A stretch of DNA of 34,775 bases, taken from contig DITJ01000113.1 in NCBI GenBank assembly GCA_002422795.1, positions 1 to 34,775 on the forward strand, in the 5' to 3' direction. This stretch comes from Alphaproteobacteria bacterium UBA6187. Its GTDB lineage: Bacteria > Pseudomonadota > Alphaproteobacteria > Rickettsiales > UBA6187. The notes beneath the pieces were generated by a model that saw only the letters and a list, made by a program, of their open reading frames with translations, did not search any database and was not told the DNA's origin. Numbering within the stretch: position 1 is the first letter of the stretch; every line of letters starts with the position of its first letter. Below are positions 1 to 8,354 of the stretch, one piece after another. The position numbers and the translations under genes are program-made.

Positions 1-2546
1 TTAATTAATTCTGATTTACCATTGCTCCTGGTTATTTTACATTCAAGCGCCATACCTGGCTTAATGCCTTTTTCCAGCCCGATAATGGAAATTTGTTCAG
101 ATCCATCCAGCTTTAAAGATTTCCTGGTGTCAGTGCTTTTAAATGTAAGTGGTAAAACACCCATTCCACAAAGATTAGAGCGATGGATACGCTCAAAACT
201 TTCTGCAATAACGGCCTTAACACCCAGTAGTAATGTGCCTTTTGCCGCCCAATCACGTGATGAGCCCATGCCGTAATCTTTTCCGCCAATTACCACTAAA
301 GCTGTGCCGTTTGTTTTATATTTCATAGCGGCATCATAAATACTGGTTATTTCCTCGTCAGGAAGGTAAATTGTATATCCACCAGCTTTTTCAGGGGTCA
401 TTTCATTTTGGAGCCGGGTGTTGGCAAATGTGCCACGTACCATTACTTCATCATTCCCACGCCTTGCGCCATAGGAATTATAATCAGCTTCCTGTACATT
501 ATTTTCCCTTAGGAAAAGTGCTGCCGGACTAGTTTTTGATATATTTCCTGCCGGGGAAATATGGTCTGTAGTTATGCTATCCCCTAAAAGCGCAAGTATC
601 CTTGCGTTTTGTATATCAGTGATTTTTGGTGCTTTTCTCTGGATGCCTTGAAAGTATGGAGGGTGCTTTATATATGTACTTGGCTTCCAGGCGTAAGTTT
701 TACCACCGGTTATTTTTATTGAATTCCATTCTTTTGTACCTTCAAATACATTTGCGTATTTATTGGCAAACATCTGTGCGTTGATAGTAGAGCTGATTAC
801 GGCTGCAATTTCAGCATTGCTAGGCCATATATCACTAAGATACACATCATTGCCTTTTTTATCTTTGCCAAGTGGCTCTTTATCAAGGTTTATGCCGATA
901 GTACCTGCAAGTGCAAAAGCAACAACCAATGGCGGGGAAGCAAGGTAATTTGCTTTAACGAGTGGATGGATACGCCCTTCAAAATTCCTGTTGCCGGAAA
1001 GTATTGAGCATACGGTAAGGTCGTTATCCTGTATTGGTTTGCTTATATTGTCCAGTAAAGGGCCGGAATTGCCTATGCATGTTGTGCAGCCATAGCCGAC
1101 AACATTAAACCCTAACCTATCAAGCATCTCCTGCAGGCCGCTTTTTGTAAGATATTCGGTCACGACCTGTGAGCCGGGCGCAAGCGAGGTTTTAACCCAT
1201 GGTTTTACCTTCATGCCAAGCTCAACAGCTTTTTTAGCCATTAAACCTGCGGCTATCATTACTGATGGGTTAGAGGTGTTGGTGCAGCTTGTTATTGCTG
1301 CAATAACTATAGAGCCATGGCCAAGCCCGTCATTTTCAATTGTTACTTCAGGGAAGCCGTCAGTAAAGGATTTGGCCGAATTTTTAAGTGCAATTTTATC
1401 CTGAGGGCGTTTTGGCCCGGCAATACAAGGTGTTATATCGGAAAGGTCAAGTTCAATTATGCTACTGAATTCAGGGTCAACAGAGTTTTCATCCCTCCAC
1501 ATTCCTTGCGCGCGCGCATAGCTTTCTGTAAGTTCTATTAAATCTTGCGGACGTGCTGTTAGTTGCATGTATTTAATAGTTTCTGCATCAATCGGGAAAA
1601 TGCCGCAGGTAGCGCCATATTCAGGAGCCATATTAGCAATGGTTGCCCTGTCTGCCAGGGAAAGCTCACTTAACGATGGCCCAAAAAATTCAACAAATTT
1701 GCCTACCACGCCTTTCTTGCGCAGCATTTGGGTTACGTTAAGCACCACATCAGTTGCAGTTGTGCCTTCATTTATTTTACCGGTTATCTTTACCCCGATT
1801 ACCTCAGGAATAACCATTGAAATTGGCTGGCCAAGCATGGCGGCTTCAGCTTCAATACCGCCAACACCCCACCCTAAAACGCCAAGGCTGTTTATCATGG
1901 TTGTGTGGGAATCTGTTCCAACTAATGTATCAGGGAAGGCAACTGTTTGGCCGTGCTCTTTTTTTGACCAAACTACTTTTGCAAGATATTCCAGATTAAC
2001 CTGATGGCATATGCCGGTTCCTGGCGGCACCACACGGAAATTATTAAAGGCAGTTTGCCCCCAGCGCAGGAACTCATAGCGCTCTAAATTGCGTTCCATC
2101 TCAAGTTTTACATTCTGCTCGAAAGCTTTGCCTGTGCCGAATTTATCAACCTGCACCGAGTGGTCTATTACGAGATCAACCGGGGTTATGGGGTTGATTT
2201 TAGCAGGATCGCCGCCGAGTGATTTTATAGCATCGCGCATTGCGGCAAGGTCTACAACGGCTGGCACTCCTGTGAAGTCCTGCATTAATACCCTGGATGG
2301 GCTGAAAGCAATTTCACGGTTGGATTTTTTATCCTTAAGCCATTTTCCAATTGCTTTAACATCATCAACAGTAACGGCTTTTCCATCTTCAAAGCGAAGC
2401 AGGTTCTCTAATATAACTTTTAAGGAATATGGTAATTTCGAAAAATCAAACCCTGTTTTTTTTGACGCCTCATCAATGGAATAATACGCGTAATCCCTTT
2501 TGCCGGCAGTTAATTTTTTTCTGGTTCCGAGGAGGTCTCTTTTCAT
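1..2546 (-). CDS. acnA: Aconitate hydratase A, 3' end beyond window
   Basis: Aconitase converts citrate to isocitrate through cis-aconitate in the cytosolic TCA cycle, using a 4Fe-4S cluster. The frame is open from an ATG at 2546 down to base 1, about 848 codons. The family is close to 890 residues, so only some 40 C-terminal residues are missing. Translation shows the cluster region VGYGCTTCIGNSGP (around 1050-1095) and FGARRGNDEVMVRGTFAN (around 430-485), both diagnostic of AcnA. The N-terminus MKRDLLGTRKKL leads into a Ser/Tyr-rich segment as in bacterial AcnA. The gene is divergent from ccmA, an arrangement also seen in other alphaproteobacteria. The upstream region is very AT-rich and has no obvious operator. 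Identity is secure; only the stop lies outside the window. Confidence 0.96.
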   Translation of the reverse strand, partial: MKRDLLGTRKKLTAGKRDYAYYSIDEASKKTGFDFSKLPYSLKVILENLLRFEDGKAVTVDDVKAIGKWLKDKKSNREIAFSPSRVLMQDFTGVPAVVDLAAMRDAIKSLGGDPAKINPITPVDLVIDHSVQVDKFGTGKAFEQNVKLEMERNLERYEFLRWGQTAFNNFRVVPPGTGICHQVNLEYLAKVVWSKKEHGQTVAFPDTLVGTDSHTTMINSLGVLGWGVGGIEAEAAMLGQPISMVIPEVIGVKITGKINEGTTATDVVLNVTQMLRKKGVVGKFVEFFGPSLSELSLADRATIANMAPEYGATCGIFPIDAETIKYMQLTARPQDLIELTESYARAQGMWRDENSVDPEFSSIIELDLSDITPCIAGPKRPQDKIALKNSAKSFTDGFPEVTIENDGLGHGSIVIAAITSCTNTSNPSVMIAAGLMAKKAVELGMKVKPWVKTSLAPGSQVVTEYLTKSGLQEMLDRLGFNVVGYGCTTCIGNSGPLLDNISKPIQDNDLTVCSILSGNRNFEGRIHPLVKANYLASPPLVVAFALAGTIGINLDKEPLGKDKKGNDVYLSDIWPSNAEIAAVISSTINAQMFANKYANVFEGTKEWNSIKITGGKTYAWKPSTYIKHPPYFQGIQRKAPKITDIQNARILALLGDSITTDHISPAGNISKTSPAALFLRENNVQEADYNSYGARRGNDEVMVRGTFANTRLQNEMTPEKAGGYTIYLPDEEITSIYDAAMKYKTNGTALVVIGGKDYGMGSSRDWAAKGTLLLGVKAVIAESFERIHRSNLCGMGVLPLTFKSTDTRKSLKLDGSEQISIIGLEKGIKPGMALECKITRSNGKSELI

Positions 2547-2698
2547 GCTTAAAATACCTTTTTAGCTAATCTACTGTAAATGGAAAATCTACTATAGCAA
2601 TTATAAATAAACAATTATAAAATTAATAGTAATATATACTAAAAAAAGTATAATTAATTTTAAAGTATTCTAATTATTACTTTTATAATAGGTAAAAA

Positions 2699-2827
2699 AT
2701 GATTAAGAAAATTATTATACTAACTATATTATTTTTATTATATATTGTTATTAGTGAATATATTAGTAAATCACCTGGATTTCAGGCTACTGTAAATATC
2801 ATAAAAAGTTCATTTCCAAGTTTTTAA
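2699..2827 (+). CDS. Small single-pass membrane protein, unknown function
   Basis: A 42-residue reading frame fills the gap between aconitase and ccmA. It begins MIKKIIILTILFLLYIVISE: two lysines, then a hydrophobic run of about 16 residues, then a short polar tail ending SSFPSF. This is the profile of a small inner-membrane protein or an uncleaved signal anchor. Its stop is 6 bases before the ccmA start, so the two would be co-transcribed and possibly translationally coupled. The Shine-Dalgarno is weak (AATAGG, 5-6 bases before the ATG). I do not recognise the family. A role with the haem exporter is inference from position only. The region is AT-rich, so a chance frame remains possible. Confidence 0.45.
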   Translation: MIKKIIILTILFLLYIVISEYISKSPGFQATVNIIKSSFPSF

Positions 2828-2833
2828 GAAGCA

Positions 2834-3463
2834 ATGTTAACGATTGATAATCTCTCATGTAGCCGTGGCAATAATATATTATTCAAAAATTTGGGTATTA
2901 CCCTGGGGGATAATTGTATATTGGTTATCAGGGGCGAAAATGGCTGTGGTAAAACCACATTGCTGGAAACAATAACATGCTTAAGGAAGGCTGCTGCCGG
3001 AAGGATTCTCTATGCAAATAAGGATGTAAGTGGTGAGCATTTCCGGGAATATTGCGATATAATACAATATATAGGCCATAAAACAGCTATAAAACCGCAA
3101 CTTACGGTAAAAGAAAATATAGAATTCTGGGCCAGTTTAAAAGGAAATATTCAGGCGGTGCAGGCCGCAATTTCTTTTTGGGGCTTAAAGAAATATGAAA
3201 ATACTATATGCGCGGCGCTTTCTGCCGGTTACCAGAAGCGCGTGGCACTTGCAAAATTAATGGTTACAAATGCCACCATATGGCTTCTTGACGAGCCTTT
3301 CGTAAATCTTGATGAAGATGGAAAAAATACGCTGGCAACACTTATAGCCAGCCGCTGTGAACGTGGCGGCACTGTTGTTGTAACAGCGCATGGGGAAGTG
3401 CCTTTTGTGGGGTGTCTGGAGCTGGATTTAGGCGATTTTCAGATGATTAGTGGTGGAAGTTAA
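2834..3463 (+). CDS. ccmA: Haem exporter ATP-binding protein CcmA
   Basis: ABC-transporter ATPase of the CcmABCD haem-handling complex used in system I cytochrome c maturation; it acts on the cytoplasmic face of the inner membrane. The 209-residue length is normal for CcmA. Visible motifs are Walker A GENGCGKTT (about residues 34-42), the signature LSAGYQKR, Walker B IWLLDEP and the switch histidine in TAHG. The LSAGYQKR form, rather than LSGGQ, is typical of CcmA. The stop is followed after 5 bases by the ccmB start, so the two form an operon. ccmC, ccmD, ccmE and ccmF are not in the window and must lie elsewhere if system I is complete. Confidence 0.93.
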   Translation: MLTIDNLSCSRGNNILFKNLGITLGDNCILVIRGENGCGKTTLLETITCLRKAAAGRILYANKDVSGEHFREYCDIIQYIGHKTAIKPQLTVKENIEFWASLKGNIQAVQAAISFWGLKKYENTICAALSAGYQKRVALAKLMVTNATIWLLDEPFVNLDEDGKNTLATLIASRCERGGTVVVTAHGEVPFVGCLELDLGDFQMISGGS

Positions 3464-3468
3464 GAATT

Positions 3469-4179
3469 ATGTTTAGGAAAACCATTAACAATACTAATCC
3501 GGCACTTATTGCCCCTTCATCAATCGTCTATCACCTGATTAAGCACGACCTGAAACTGGCCTTTAAAAAAGGCAGTGGTGTTGGTAATATGCTTTCTTTT
3601 TACTTTATTGTAAGCATATTATTTGTGTTTGGGATTGGTTCCAACCCGAAAGATACAATGCTGATTGCGCCTGCGGTTATTTGGGTCTGCGCGCTTCTGG
3701 TTCAGAGCATTTCAGTTTCGCGCATATTCGCTGATGATTATGACGACGGCACCCTGGAGCAACTTATTTTACAAGGCGAATTGCCCGAAAAAATTATAAT
3801 GGCGCGTATTATCTCAAACTGGCTCACCGGTGGCTTCCTGATAATTTTATTTTCACCATGCCTTGCGGTATTTTTTGGACTGGACTGGGCGACAATAAAA
3901 AAACTAGTTATATCACTTATCTGCGGCACGCCGTTGCTGAGCATTATAAGCGTATCCGTTGCCGCCCTAACGCTTGGGATAAGGAGGGCGGGGGTTATAT
4001 TCGGCATAATTGCTTTCCCGCTTTATATACCGGTACTTATATTCGGAGCTTCATGGGTTTCAGCGCCGGAATCGTTCTTTGCCAATATGGGTTTGTTGCT
4101 TGCTATGTGTCTGTTTATGTTGCCGCTTGGTGTTGCTGCATCTGTTGCGGCGCTTAAAACAGCATTCGATGAAGGGTAG
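3469..4179 (+). CDS. ccmB: Haem exporter membrane protein CcmB
   Basis: Membrane subunit paired with CcmA in system I cytochrome c biogenesis. The 236-residue protein has a cytoplasmic N-terminus of about 40 residues and then roughly six hydrophobic segments. The family-typical regions LAFKKGSG, ADDYDDGTLEQLIL and GTPLLSIISVSVAALTLGIR are present. The length is slightly above the usual 220, because of an extra 15-20 residues at the start (MFRKTINNTNPALIAPSS). An internal start is possible, but the first ATG suits coupling to ccmA. The stop is followed by about 100 bases without a recognisable terminator before the outer-membrane protein gene, so read-through into that gene is possible. Confidence 0.92.
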   Translation: MFRKTINNTNPALIAPSSIVYHLIKHDLKLAFKKGSGVGNMLSFYFIVSILFVFGIGSNPKDTMLIAPAVIWVCALLVQSISVSRIFADDYDDGTLEQLILQGELPEKIIMARIISNWLTGGFLIILFSPCLAVFFGLDWATIKKLVISLICGTPLLSIISVSVAALTLGIRRAGVIFGIIAFPLYIPVLIFGASWVSAPESFFANMGLLLAMCLFMLPLGVAASVAALKTAFDEG

Positions 4180-4284
4180 GGGGCTGCTAATTAAAAAACT
4201 TGATAATAGGTACAAAAAGAAATATTATACAACTCATTGCCAAACATTTTTTAAGCGCATGCCCCAGCGCACAGGTAGGTTAAA

Positions 4285-5070
4285 ATGGTTAATACCAAGT
4301 TGCATTCTTTGAACGAGGTTGTTGTGCGTCGGTCTCGTCGGTGCGCACGTAGTAAGTCTACGTTTACGCCCTCCTCGCCTTGCCCTCCTACTCGTTCTTT
4401 GAATGCAACTTGGTATCAGTTTAAATTTCTAAGCTATGTTATATTGGTAGCTATTGCGTTGCTTGCGCCTTTAAACTCTTTCGCATATGAGTATGATGCA
4501 AGGGAAGGTAAATGGGTTGCAAGGGCAAAATTTGGCGGATTTATAGCTGATTCAAAGGAGAATGGAGTTGTAGGTGGGGTTGATATTGGCAAGGTAAGTG
4601 ATGATAAGTTTTTTGGTAGTAATTTTTATGCCGAGTTAGAAAGTGATTATTTCCTTTTTGATCGTCTTTCTTTAGGTGCTTTTGTTGGTTATATGCCACA
4701 AAACGCAGGTGTTTGGACATTCGCAAGCGCTGAAGATACGGGTAGTGTTAGTGTTATTCCTATAGGTGCAATCGCTAAATTCCATATAGCTCCTTATGGT
4801 GAAATCAGGCCGTATGTAGGCGCTGGTTATTATTATGGAATTGTTCGCTCCAGTTATGAGTATCTTGAGTTTGAAAGCACGTCCGGCCCTGTATTTGCCG
4901 GTGGTTTGGATTGGTGGTTTGATAGGGATTGGGCACTTAACCTTGAAGCTAAGAAATTTATTATGACGGTCGACATGGATGCTTCAGAGTTTACAGAGAT
5001 AAATGACTATAAAGTTGAATCCGAAGTAAATCCGTTAACTTTAACTATCGGTATAACCCATAGGTTTTAA
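4285..5070 (+). CDS. Outer-membrane beta-barrel protein with palindromic element in frame at its 5' end
   Basis: The mature part (from about residue 69, YEYDAREGKWVARAKFGG) looks like a small eight-stranded outer-membrane barrel. It has alternating aromatic strands, Gly-rich turns (VGGVDIG, YVGAGYYYG, FAGGLDWWFD) and a C-terminal Phe (LTLTIGITHRF), the usual Bam signal. A Sec signal peptide, FLSYVILVAIALLAPLNSFA, precedes it. Ahead of that signal are about 45 extra residues rich in Arg, Ser and Pro, encoded by a 125-bp inverted-repeat element (4292-4416). The ATG at 4285 lies just outside the element and has a good ribosome site (AGG, 5 bases away). Translation is therefore likely to run through the element. 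No better in-frame ATG occurs before the signal peptide. Exact family and function are unknown. Confidence 0.82.
   Translation: MVNTKLHSLNEVVVRRSRRCARSKSTFTPSSPCPPTRSLNATWYQFKFLSYVILVAIALLAPLNSFAYEYDAREGKWVARAKFGGFIADSKENGVVGGVDIGKVSDDKFFGSNFYAELESDYFLFDRLSLGAFVGYMPQNAGVWTFASAEDTGSVSVIPIGAIAKFHIAPYGEIRPYVGAGYYYGIVRSSYEYLEFESTSGPVFAGGLDWWFDRDWALNLEAKKFIMTVDMDASEFTEINDYKVESEVNPLTLTIGITHRF
4292..4416. repeat. Palindromic element C, inserted in an ORF
   Basis: The ends form a perfect 16-bp inverted repeat (ATACCAAGTTGCATTC and its complement), followed after 3 bases by a second matching block, GAACGAG/CTCGTTC. Inside are smaller dyads (CGTAG..CTACG) and a stretch much GC-richer than the surroundings. 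It lies between the second codon and the signal peptide of the barrel gene and contains no stop in the reading frame used. The behaviour resembles Rickettsia palindromic elements, which are known to sit in frame in protein genes; the sequence itself is not one I can assign. Confidence 0.85.
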
Positions 5071-5075
5071 TTTGT

Positions 5076-5306
5076 ATGAAGAATATAATAAAACTGGTTG
5101 TTTTATTCCAGCTTGTGCTAATTATGCCCGCATGTAGTAAAATACAATTTACCAAGCCGGAAAATATTTATGCCAATAAAAGGGCATTAAGTAACCAGTT
5201 AAATTTTGTTGATACGCAATCTGCAAAAACCCCGCTAGAAAGGGATAACAGCCATCTTAGCCCTGAAACACTTTCCTATTATAACGAAATAGGTTCTGGA
5301 AATTAA
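5076..5306 (+). CDS. Small putative lipoprotein
   Basis: A 76-residue protein with an N-terminal signal, MKNIIKLVVLFQLVLIMPAC. The Cys at position 20 follows a hydrophobic core and can be read as a lipobox (MPAC, a weak match to the LAGC consensus). The mature part is short, polar and without recognisable domains (SKIQFTKPENIYANKRAL...). It starts 5 bases after the barrel gene stop, so the two are almost certainly one transcript, and an envelope role is the simplest inference. A degraded half-copy of element C begins just after its stop. I do not recognise a family. Confidence 0.72.
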   Translation: MKNIIKLVVLFQLVLIMPACSKIQFTKPENIYANKRALSNQLNFVDTQSAKTPLERDNSHLSPETLSYYNEIGSGN

Positions 5307-5308
5307 AA

Positions 5309-5349
5309 CCCTGCATCTTCCTCCTTCTTGCTCTAAAATGCAACTTGAT
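5309..5349. repeat. Degraded half-copy of element C
   Basis: Read on the minus strand, this stretch starts CAAGTTGCATT and continues into AGGAGG-rich sequence. It matches the right arm of element C (4292-4416) over about 35 bases with scattered differences and one gap. No partner arm is evident. Together with element C it brackets the barrel and lipoprotein genes. Confidence 0.6.
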
Positions 5350-5381
5350 AATAAAGACCTCTGTATAATGAGGTATTTATT
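5350..5381. terminator. Hairpin B1 between convergent genes, likely bidirectional terminator
   Basis: AATAAAGACCTC (5350-5361) pairs with GAGGTATTTATT (5370-5381): 12-bp arms with one mismatch and an 8-base loop. The outer pairs are A/T-rich, so either strand gives a U-rich tail. It sits between the convergent lipoprotein and ETF-QO genes and overlaps the ETF-QO stop codon by two bases. The core AAAGACCTCTGTATAA recurs in element B2 on the other side of ETF-QO. Confidence 0.6.
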
Positions 5382-6993
5382 ACATATTAGGATATCTAGG
5401 GCCATCACCGCCTTCCGGGCATACCCATTTAATATTCTGGCAGGGGTCTTTTATATCGCAGGTTTTGCAATGTACGCAGTTTTGGGAATTAATTTGTAAT
5501 TTCTTAGAGCCGTTATCCTCAATAAATTCATAAACACCGGCTGGGCAATAATATTGCTCAGGGCCGCCATATTCATTTAAGTTTACTGATACTGGGATTT
5601 TTTTATCCTTTAGCGTTAAATGCACCGGTTGGTTTTCACCGTGGTTCGTTCCAGAAAGCTGAACGGAAGTTAGCCTATCGAAAGTAATTTTTCCATCTGG
5701 TTTCGGATAATTTATTTTTTTAGAGTTTTTTGCTTTCTTTAAGGATTTGTGGTCTGCGTGGTTTTTAAATGTCCAAGGTGCGCGGCCACGGAAAATATAA
5801 GTATCAATGGCAGAATAAACCAATCCGGCAAATAAATTCATGCGGAATGATGGGCGTATGTTACGCACCAGGTATAATTCCTTATACACCCAGGATTTCT
5901 TTAAATTTTCCGGATATGAGTTTAAATTTTCAGACTCGCCTTTAATAACACTAACTGCTGCTTCCGCAGCAAGCATTCCAGATTTCATGGCGGTGTGCGT
6001 GCCTTTGATTTTGGCTACATTCAGGAAGCCCGCACCGCAGCCAATAATTGCACCTCCAGGAAACACCAGTTCAGGAATAGATTGGAACCCGCCTTCATTA
6101 AGCGCCCTTGCGCCATAAGAAATACGTTTTGCATCTTCAAAAATTGGTTTAATATCAGGATGGGTTTTAAAGCGCTGGAATTCTTCGTAAGGGTTTAAAT
6201 ACGGGTTTTTATAATCCAGCCCAATTACATAGCCAACAGCCACCTGGTTATTTTCAAGGTGATAAATGAACGATCCGCCATAAGTTTCATCATCCAGCGG
6301 CCAGCCGATAGTATGCATCACCCGGCCTTGCTTATGCGCTTCAGGTCTGACTTCCCATAATTCTTTTATACCAATGCCGTAAGTTTGCGGGCTGGCATTT
6401 TTCCTTAAATCAAATTTCTTAAATAAATCCTCGGTAAGTGAGCCGCGGCAGCCTTCGGCAAATAATGTTACCTTGCCGAGCAATTCCACCCCTGCCTGGT
6501 ATGATTCCTTATGCGAGCCATCTTTTGCAATCCCCATATCACCTGTGGCAATACCTATTACTTTGCCAGATGCATCATATAAAACTTCTGAAGCGGCAAA
6601 TCCGGCAAAAATCTCAACTCCCAAGCCAGTTGCCTGATCAGCCAGCCAGCGGCAGAAATTGCCTAAGGAAATTATGTAATTTCCATCATTTTTCATTTGC
6701 GGTGGGGTAGGGAAGGTGATGGAGTGCTTTTCTTTTAGAAATAAGAAGAAATCATCTGTTACTTCGGTATGAAGCGGTGCGCCTTTTTCTTTCCAATCCG
6801 GGATTAATTCATTAAGTGCCCTTGGTTCCAGCACCGCTCCTGAGAGTATATGCGCCCCAACCTCCGAGCCTTTTTCTACAACGCATACACTTATATCAGG
6901 GGAAAGCTGCTTGATTTTTATAGCAGCAGAAAGCCCGGAAGGGCCAGCACCGATAATAACAACATCAAACTGCATGGATTCTCTTTGTGGCAT
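5380..6993 (-). CDS. Electron transfer flavoprotein-ubiquinone oxidoreductase
   Basis: ETF-QO passes electrons from reduced ETF (fatty-acid and amino-acid oxidation) to ubiquinone at the membrane. The 537-residue length matches the family. The N-terminus RESMQFDVVIIGAGPSGLSA is the FAD-binding Rossmann motif. HILSGAVLEPRALNELIP and GCGAGFLNVAKIKGTHTAMKSG are family signatures. The C-terminal CVHCKTCDIKDPCQNIKWVCPEGG supplies the four cysteines of the 4Fe-4S cluster. The first ATG is preferred because RESM upstream of the Rossmann fold is conserved in relatives; Met7 is a possible alternative with a better-placed GAGA. No etfAB genes are visible nearby. The gene is flanked by the two B palindromes. 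Confidence 0.96.
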   Translation of the reverse strand: MPQRESMQFDVVIIGAGPSGLSAAIKIKQLSPDISVCVVEKGSEVGAHILSGAVLEPRALNELIPDWKEKGAPLHTEVTDDFFLFLKEKHSITFPTPPQMKNDGNYIISLGNFCRWLADQATGLGVEIFAGFAASEVLYDASGKVIGIATGDMGIAKDGSHKESYQAGVELLGKVTLFAEGCRGSLTEDLFKKFDLRKNASPQTYGIGIKELWEVRPEAHKQGRVMHTIGWPLDDETYGGSFIYHLENNQVAVGYVIGLDYKNPYLNPYEEFQRFKTHPDIKPIFEDAKRISYGARALNEGGFQSIPELVFPGGAIIGCGAGFLNVAKIKGTHTAMKSGMLAAEAAVSVIKGESENLNSYPENLKKSWVYKELYLVRNIRPSFRMNLFAGLVYSAIDTYIFRGRAPWTFKNHADHKSLKKAKNSKKINYPKPDGKITFDRLTSVQLSGTNHGENQPVHLTLKDKKIPVSVNLNEYGGPEQYYCPAGVYEFIEDNGSKKLQINSQNCVHCKTCDIKDPCQNIKWVCPEGGDGPRYPNM

Positions 6994-7012
6994 ATATCTT
7001 TTTTCTAATAAT

Positions 7013-7095
7013 AATTGCGTATAAAAGACCTCTGTATAACGGTATTTTTGGTGATTTTGTCGTCACGTCCGTATTGTGCAGAGGTCTTTGCAATT
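7013..7095. repeat. Palindromic element B2
   Basis: Inverted repeat with outer ends AATTGC/GCAATT, core AAAGACCTCTG/CAGAGGTCTTT and inner AACGG/CCGTA, separated by about 25 bases. The core is shared with B1 at 5350-5381, so B is a dispersed family. It lies just upstream of the ETF-QO start, in the likely promoter region, and no gene overlaps it. Confidence 0.7.
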
Positions 7096-7170
7096 AATAT
7101 TAACTAGCTATTGTTTATTGTAAACGGGTTTATTCTTTTGTACGCAGTTTTTTCTGATTTTTCTATAGAG

Positions 7171-7392
7171 GCTCAGAGAGCCTGTAGCGAATTAAGGATC
7201 TTTGTCATTCCAGAATTTAGAAAACATTGGATTTACAGATTGTAAATCCTAGGTTTTCTTAATATCTGGAATCCAGTTTTTATAAGACCTGGATTCCAGA
7301 TAGCTCGCTTTTCTTGCCAATTTTTGAAGAAAAAATTGGAAAAAAGCGGCTTCTGGAATGACAAAGTAGTTAATTCGCTACAAGCTCAGAGA
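7171..7392. mobile_element. MITE-like element A1 with flanking 9-bp direct repeats
   Basis: Terminal inverted repeats TGTAGCGAATTA (from 7183) and TAATTCGCTACA (to 7382) enclose two tandem hairpins. These start GTCATTCCAGAA and end TTCTGGAATGAC. The direct repeat GCTCAGAGA occurs immediately outside at 7171-7179 and 7384-7392, as expected for a target-site duplication. There is no coding capacity. Related copies are at 26209-26574 and 30387-30546. With B2 it fills most of the 469-base gap between ETF-QO and transaldolase. Confidence 0.85.
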
Positions 7393-7462
7393 TGATTAGC
7401 CGCAGCTCATCTTTCTTTATTTAGCAGTTGCTTGCTATACAAAACCAGACGGTATCTAATGA

Positions 7463-8119
7463 CTACAAAATGCTCTGCTTGGTTTTTTCCCAATCAGCCA
7501 TAAACACTTCAATACCTTTATCAGTAAGCGGGTGCTTGAAAAGCTGACGAATTACAGAAGGCGGTAATGTTGCCACATGCGCACCAAGCCTTGCGCTTTC
7601 AAGTAGATGTATCGGGTGGCGGATAGATGCAACCAGAACTTCAGTTTTAAATGCAGGATAATTATTATAAATCTGGCATATATCAGATATTAATTCCATA
7701 CCATCCTGCCCTATATCATCAAGCCTGCCAACGAATGGAGAGATATAAGTTGCGCCAGCTTTAGCAGCAAGAATCGCCTGGTTTGCAGAAAAACATAAAG
7801 TTACATTTACTTTAGTTCCGCCATCAGAAAGGGCTTTGCAAGCCTTTAATCCATCTAAGGTTAGGGGAAGTTTTATAACTACATTCTTGGCAATTTTCTT
7901 TAATTTTCCAGCTTCTTCCATCATGCCTGCGTAATCGAGCGCAACTACTTCCGCGCTTACATCGCCATCTACCAGATCACAAATTTCGGTGATAACTTCT
8001 ATAAAGTTACGTCCTGATTTCATTATCAGTGATGGGTTAGTGGTAACGCCGTCTAGCAAGCCAGTTGAAGCAAGATCGCGTATTTCATTAATATCTGCGG
8101 TATCGACGAAGAATTTCAT
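7463..8119 (-). CDS. tal: Transaldolase, small TalC/FSA-type
   Basis: A 218-residue single-domain TIM barrel of the short transaldolase family (class I aldolase). It transfers dihydroxyacetone units between sugar phosphates in the non-oxidative pentose phosphate pathway. Recognisable segments are MKFFVDTADINEIR, GVTTNPSLIMKSG (phosphate/substrate loop), VIKLPLT with the Schiff-base lysine at about residue 83, and GATYISPFVGRLDDIG. Length and motifs fit true transaldolase of this subgroup as well as fructose-6-phosphate aldolase; the sequence alone does not separate them firmly. The start has a good ribosome site (AAAGG, 6 bases before the ATG). It stands alone between repeat-rich gaps. Confidence 0.94.
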   Translation of the reverse strand: MKFFVDTADINEIRDLASTGLLDGVTTNPSLIMKSGRNFIEVITEICDLVDGDVSAEVVALDYAGMMEEAGKLKKIAKNVVIKLPLTLDGLKACKALSDGGTKVNVTLCFSANQAILAAKAGATYISPFVGRLDDIGQDGMELISDICQIYNNYPAFKTEVLVASIRHPIHLLESARLGAHVATLPPSVIRQLFKHPLTDKGIEVFMADWEKTKQSIL

Positions 8120-8354
8120 AATATGCCTTTATAATTAGAATATAAGTGGAAAAGAGTATAAGGACGTATGCTGCAGTAGTCAATTATTACATCGCTGCGG
8201 ATCAATAGCAGTAGCAAAGCTTGATTGACACAGCAACCTTTTGAAATATACTCAATCCACGGTAGGAAATGAGAATAATGAATTATTATTGATGCAATGC
8301 TACTCATAACATAAAGTATATTCCCCGGGAGCTAAGATGGCATCAGAACTAACC

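Noticed and set aside
4010..4312. 100-residue plus-strand frame crossing the ccmB end and the barrel start
   Set aside because: Overlaps ccmB almost entirely in another frame and lacks family features; a shadow.
8116..8307. 63-residue minus-strand frame overlapping the transaldolase start by 4 bases
   Set aside because: No ribosome site, no recognisable domain, unusual composition; the well-supported transaldolase start lies just behind it. Probably chance.
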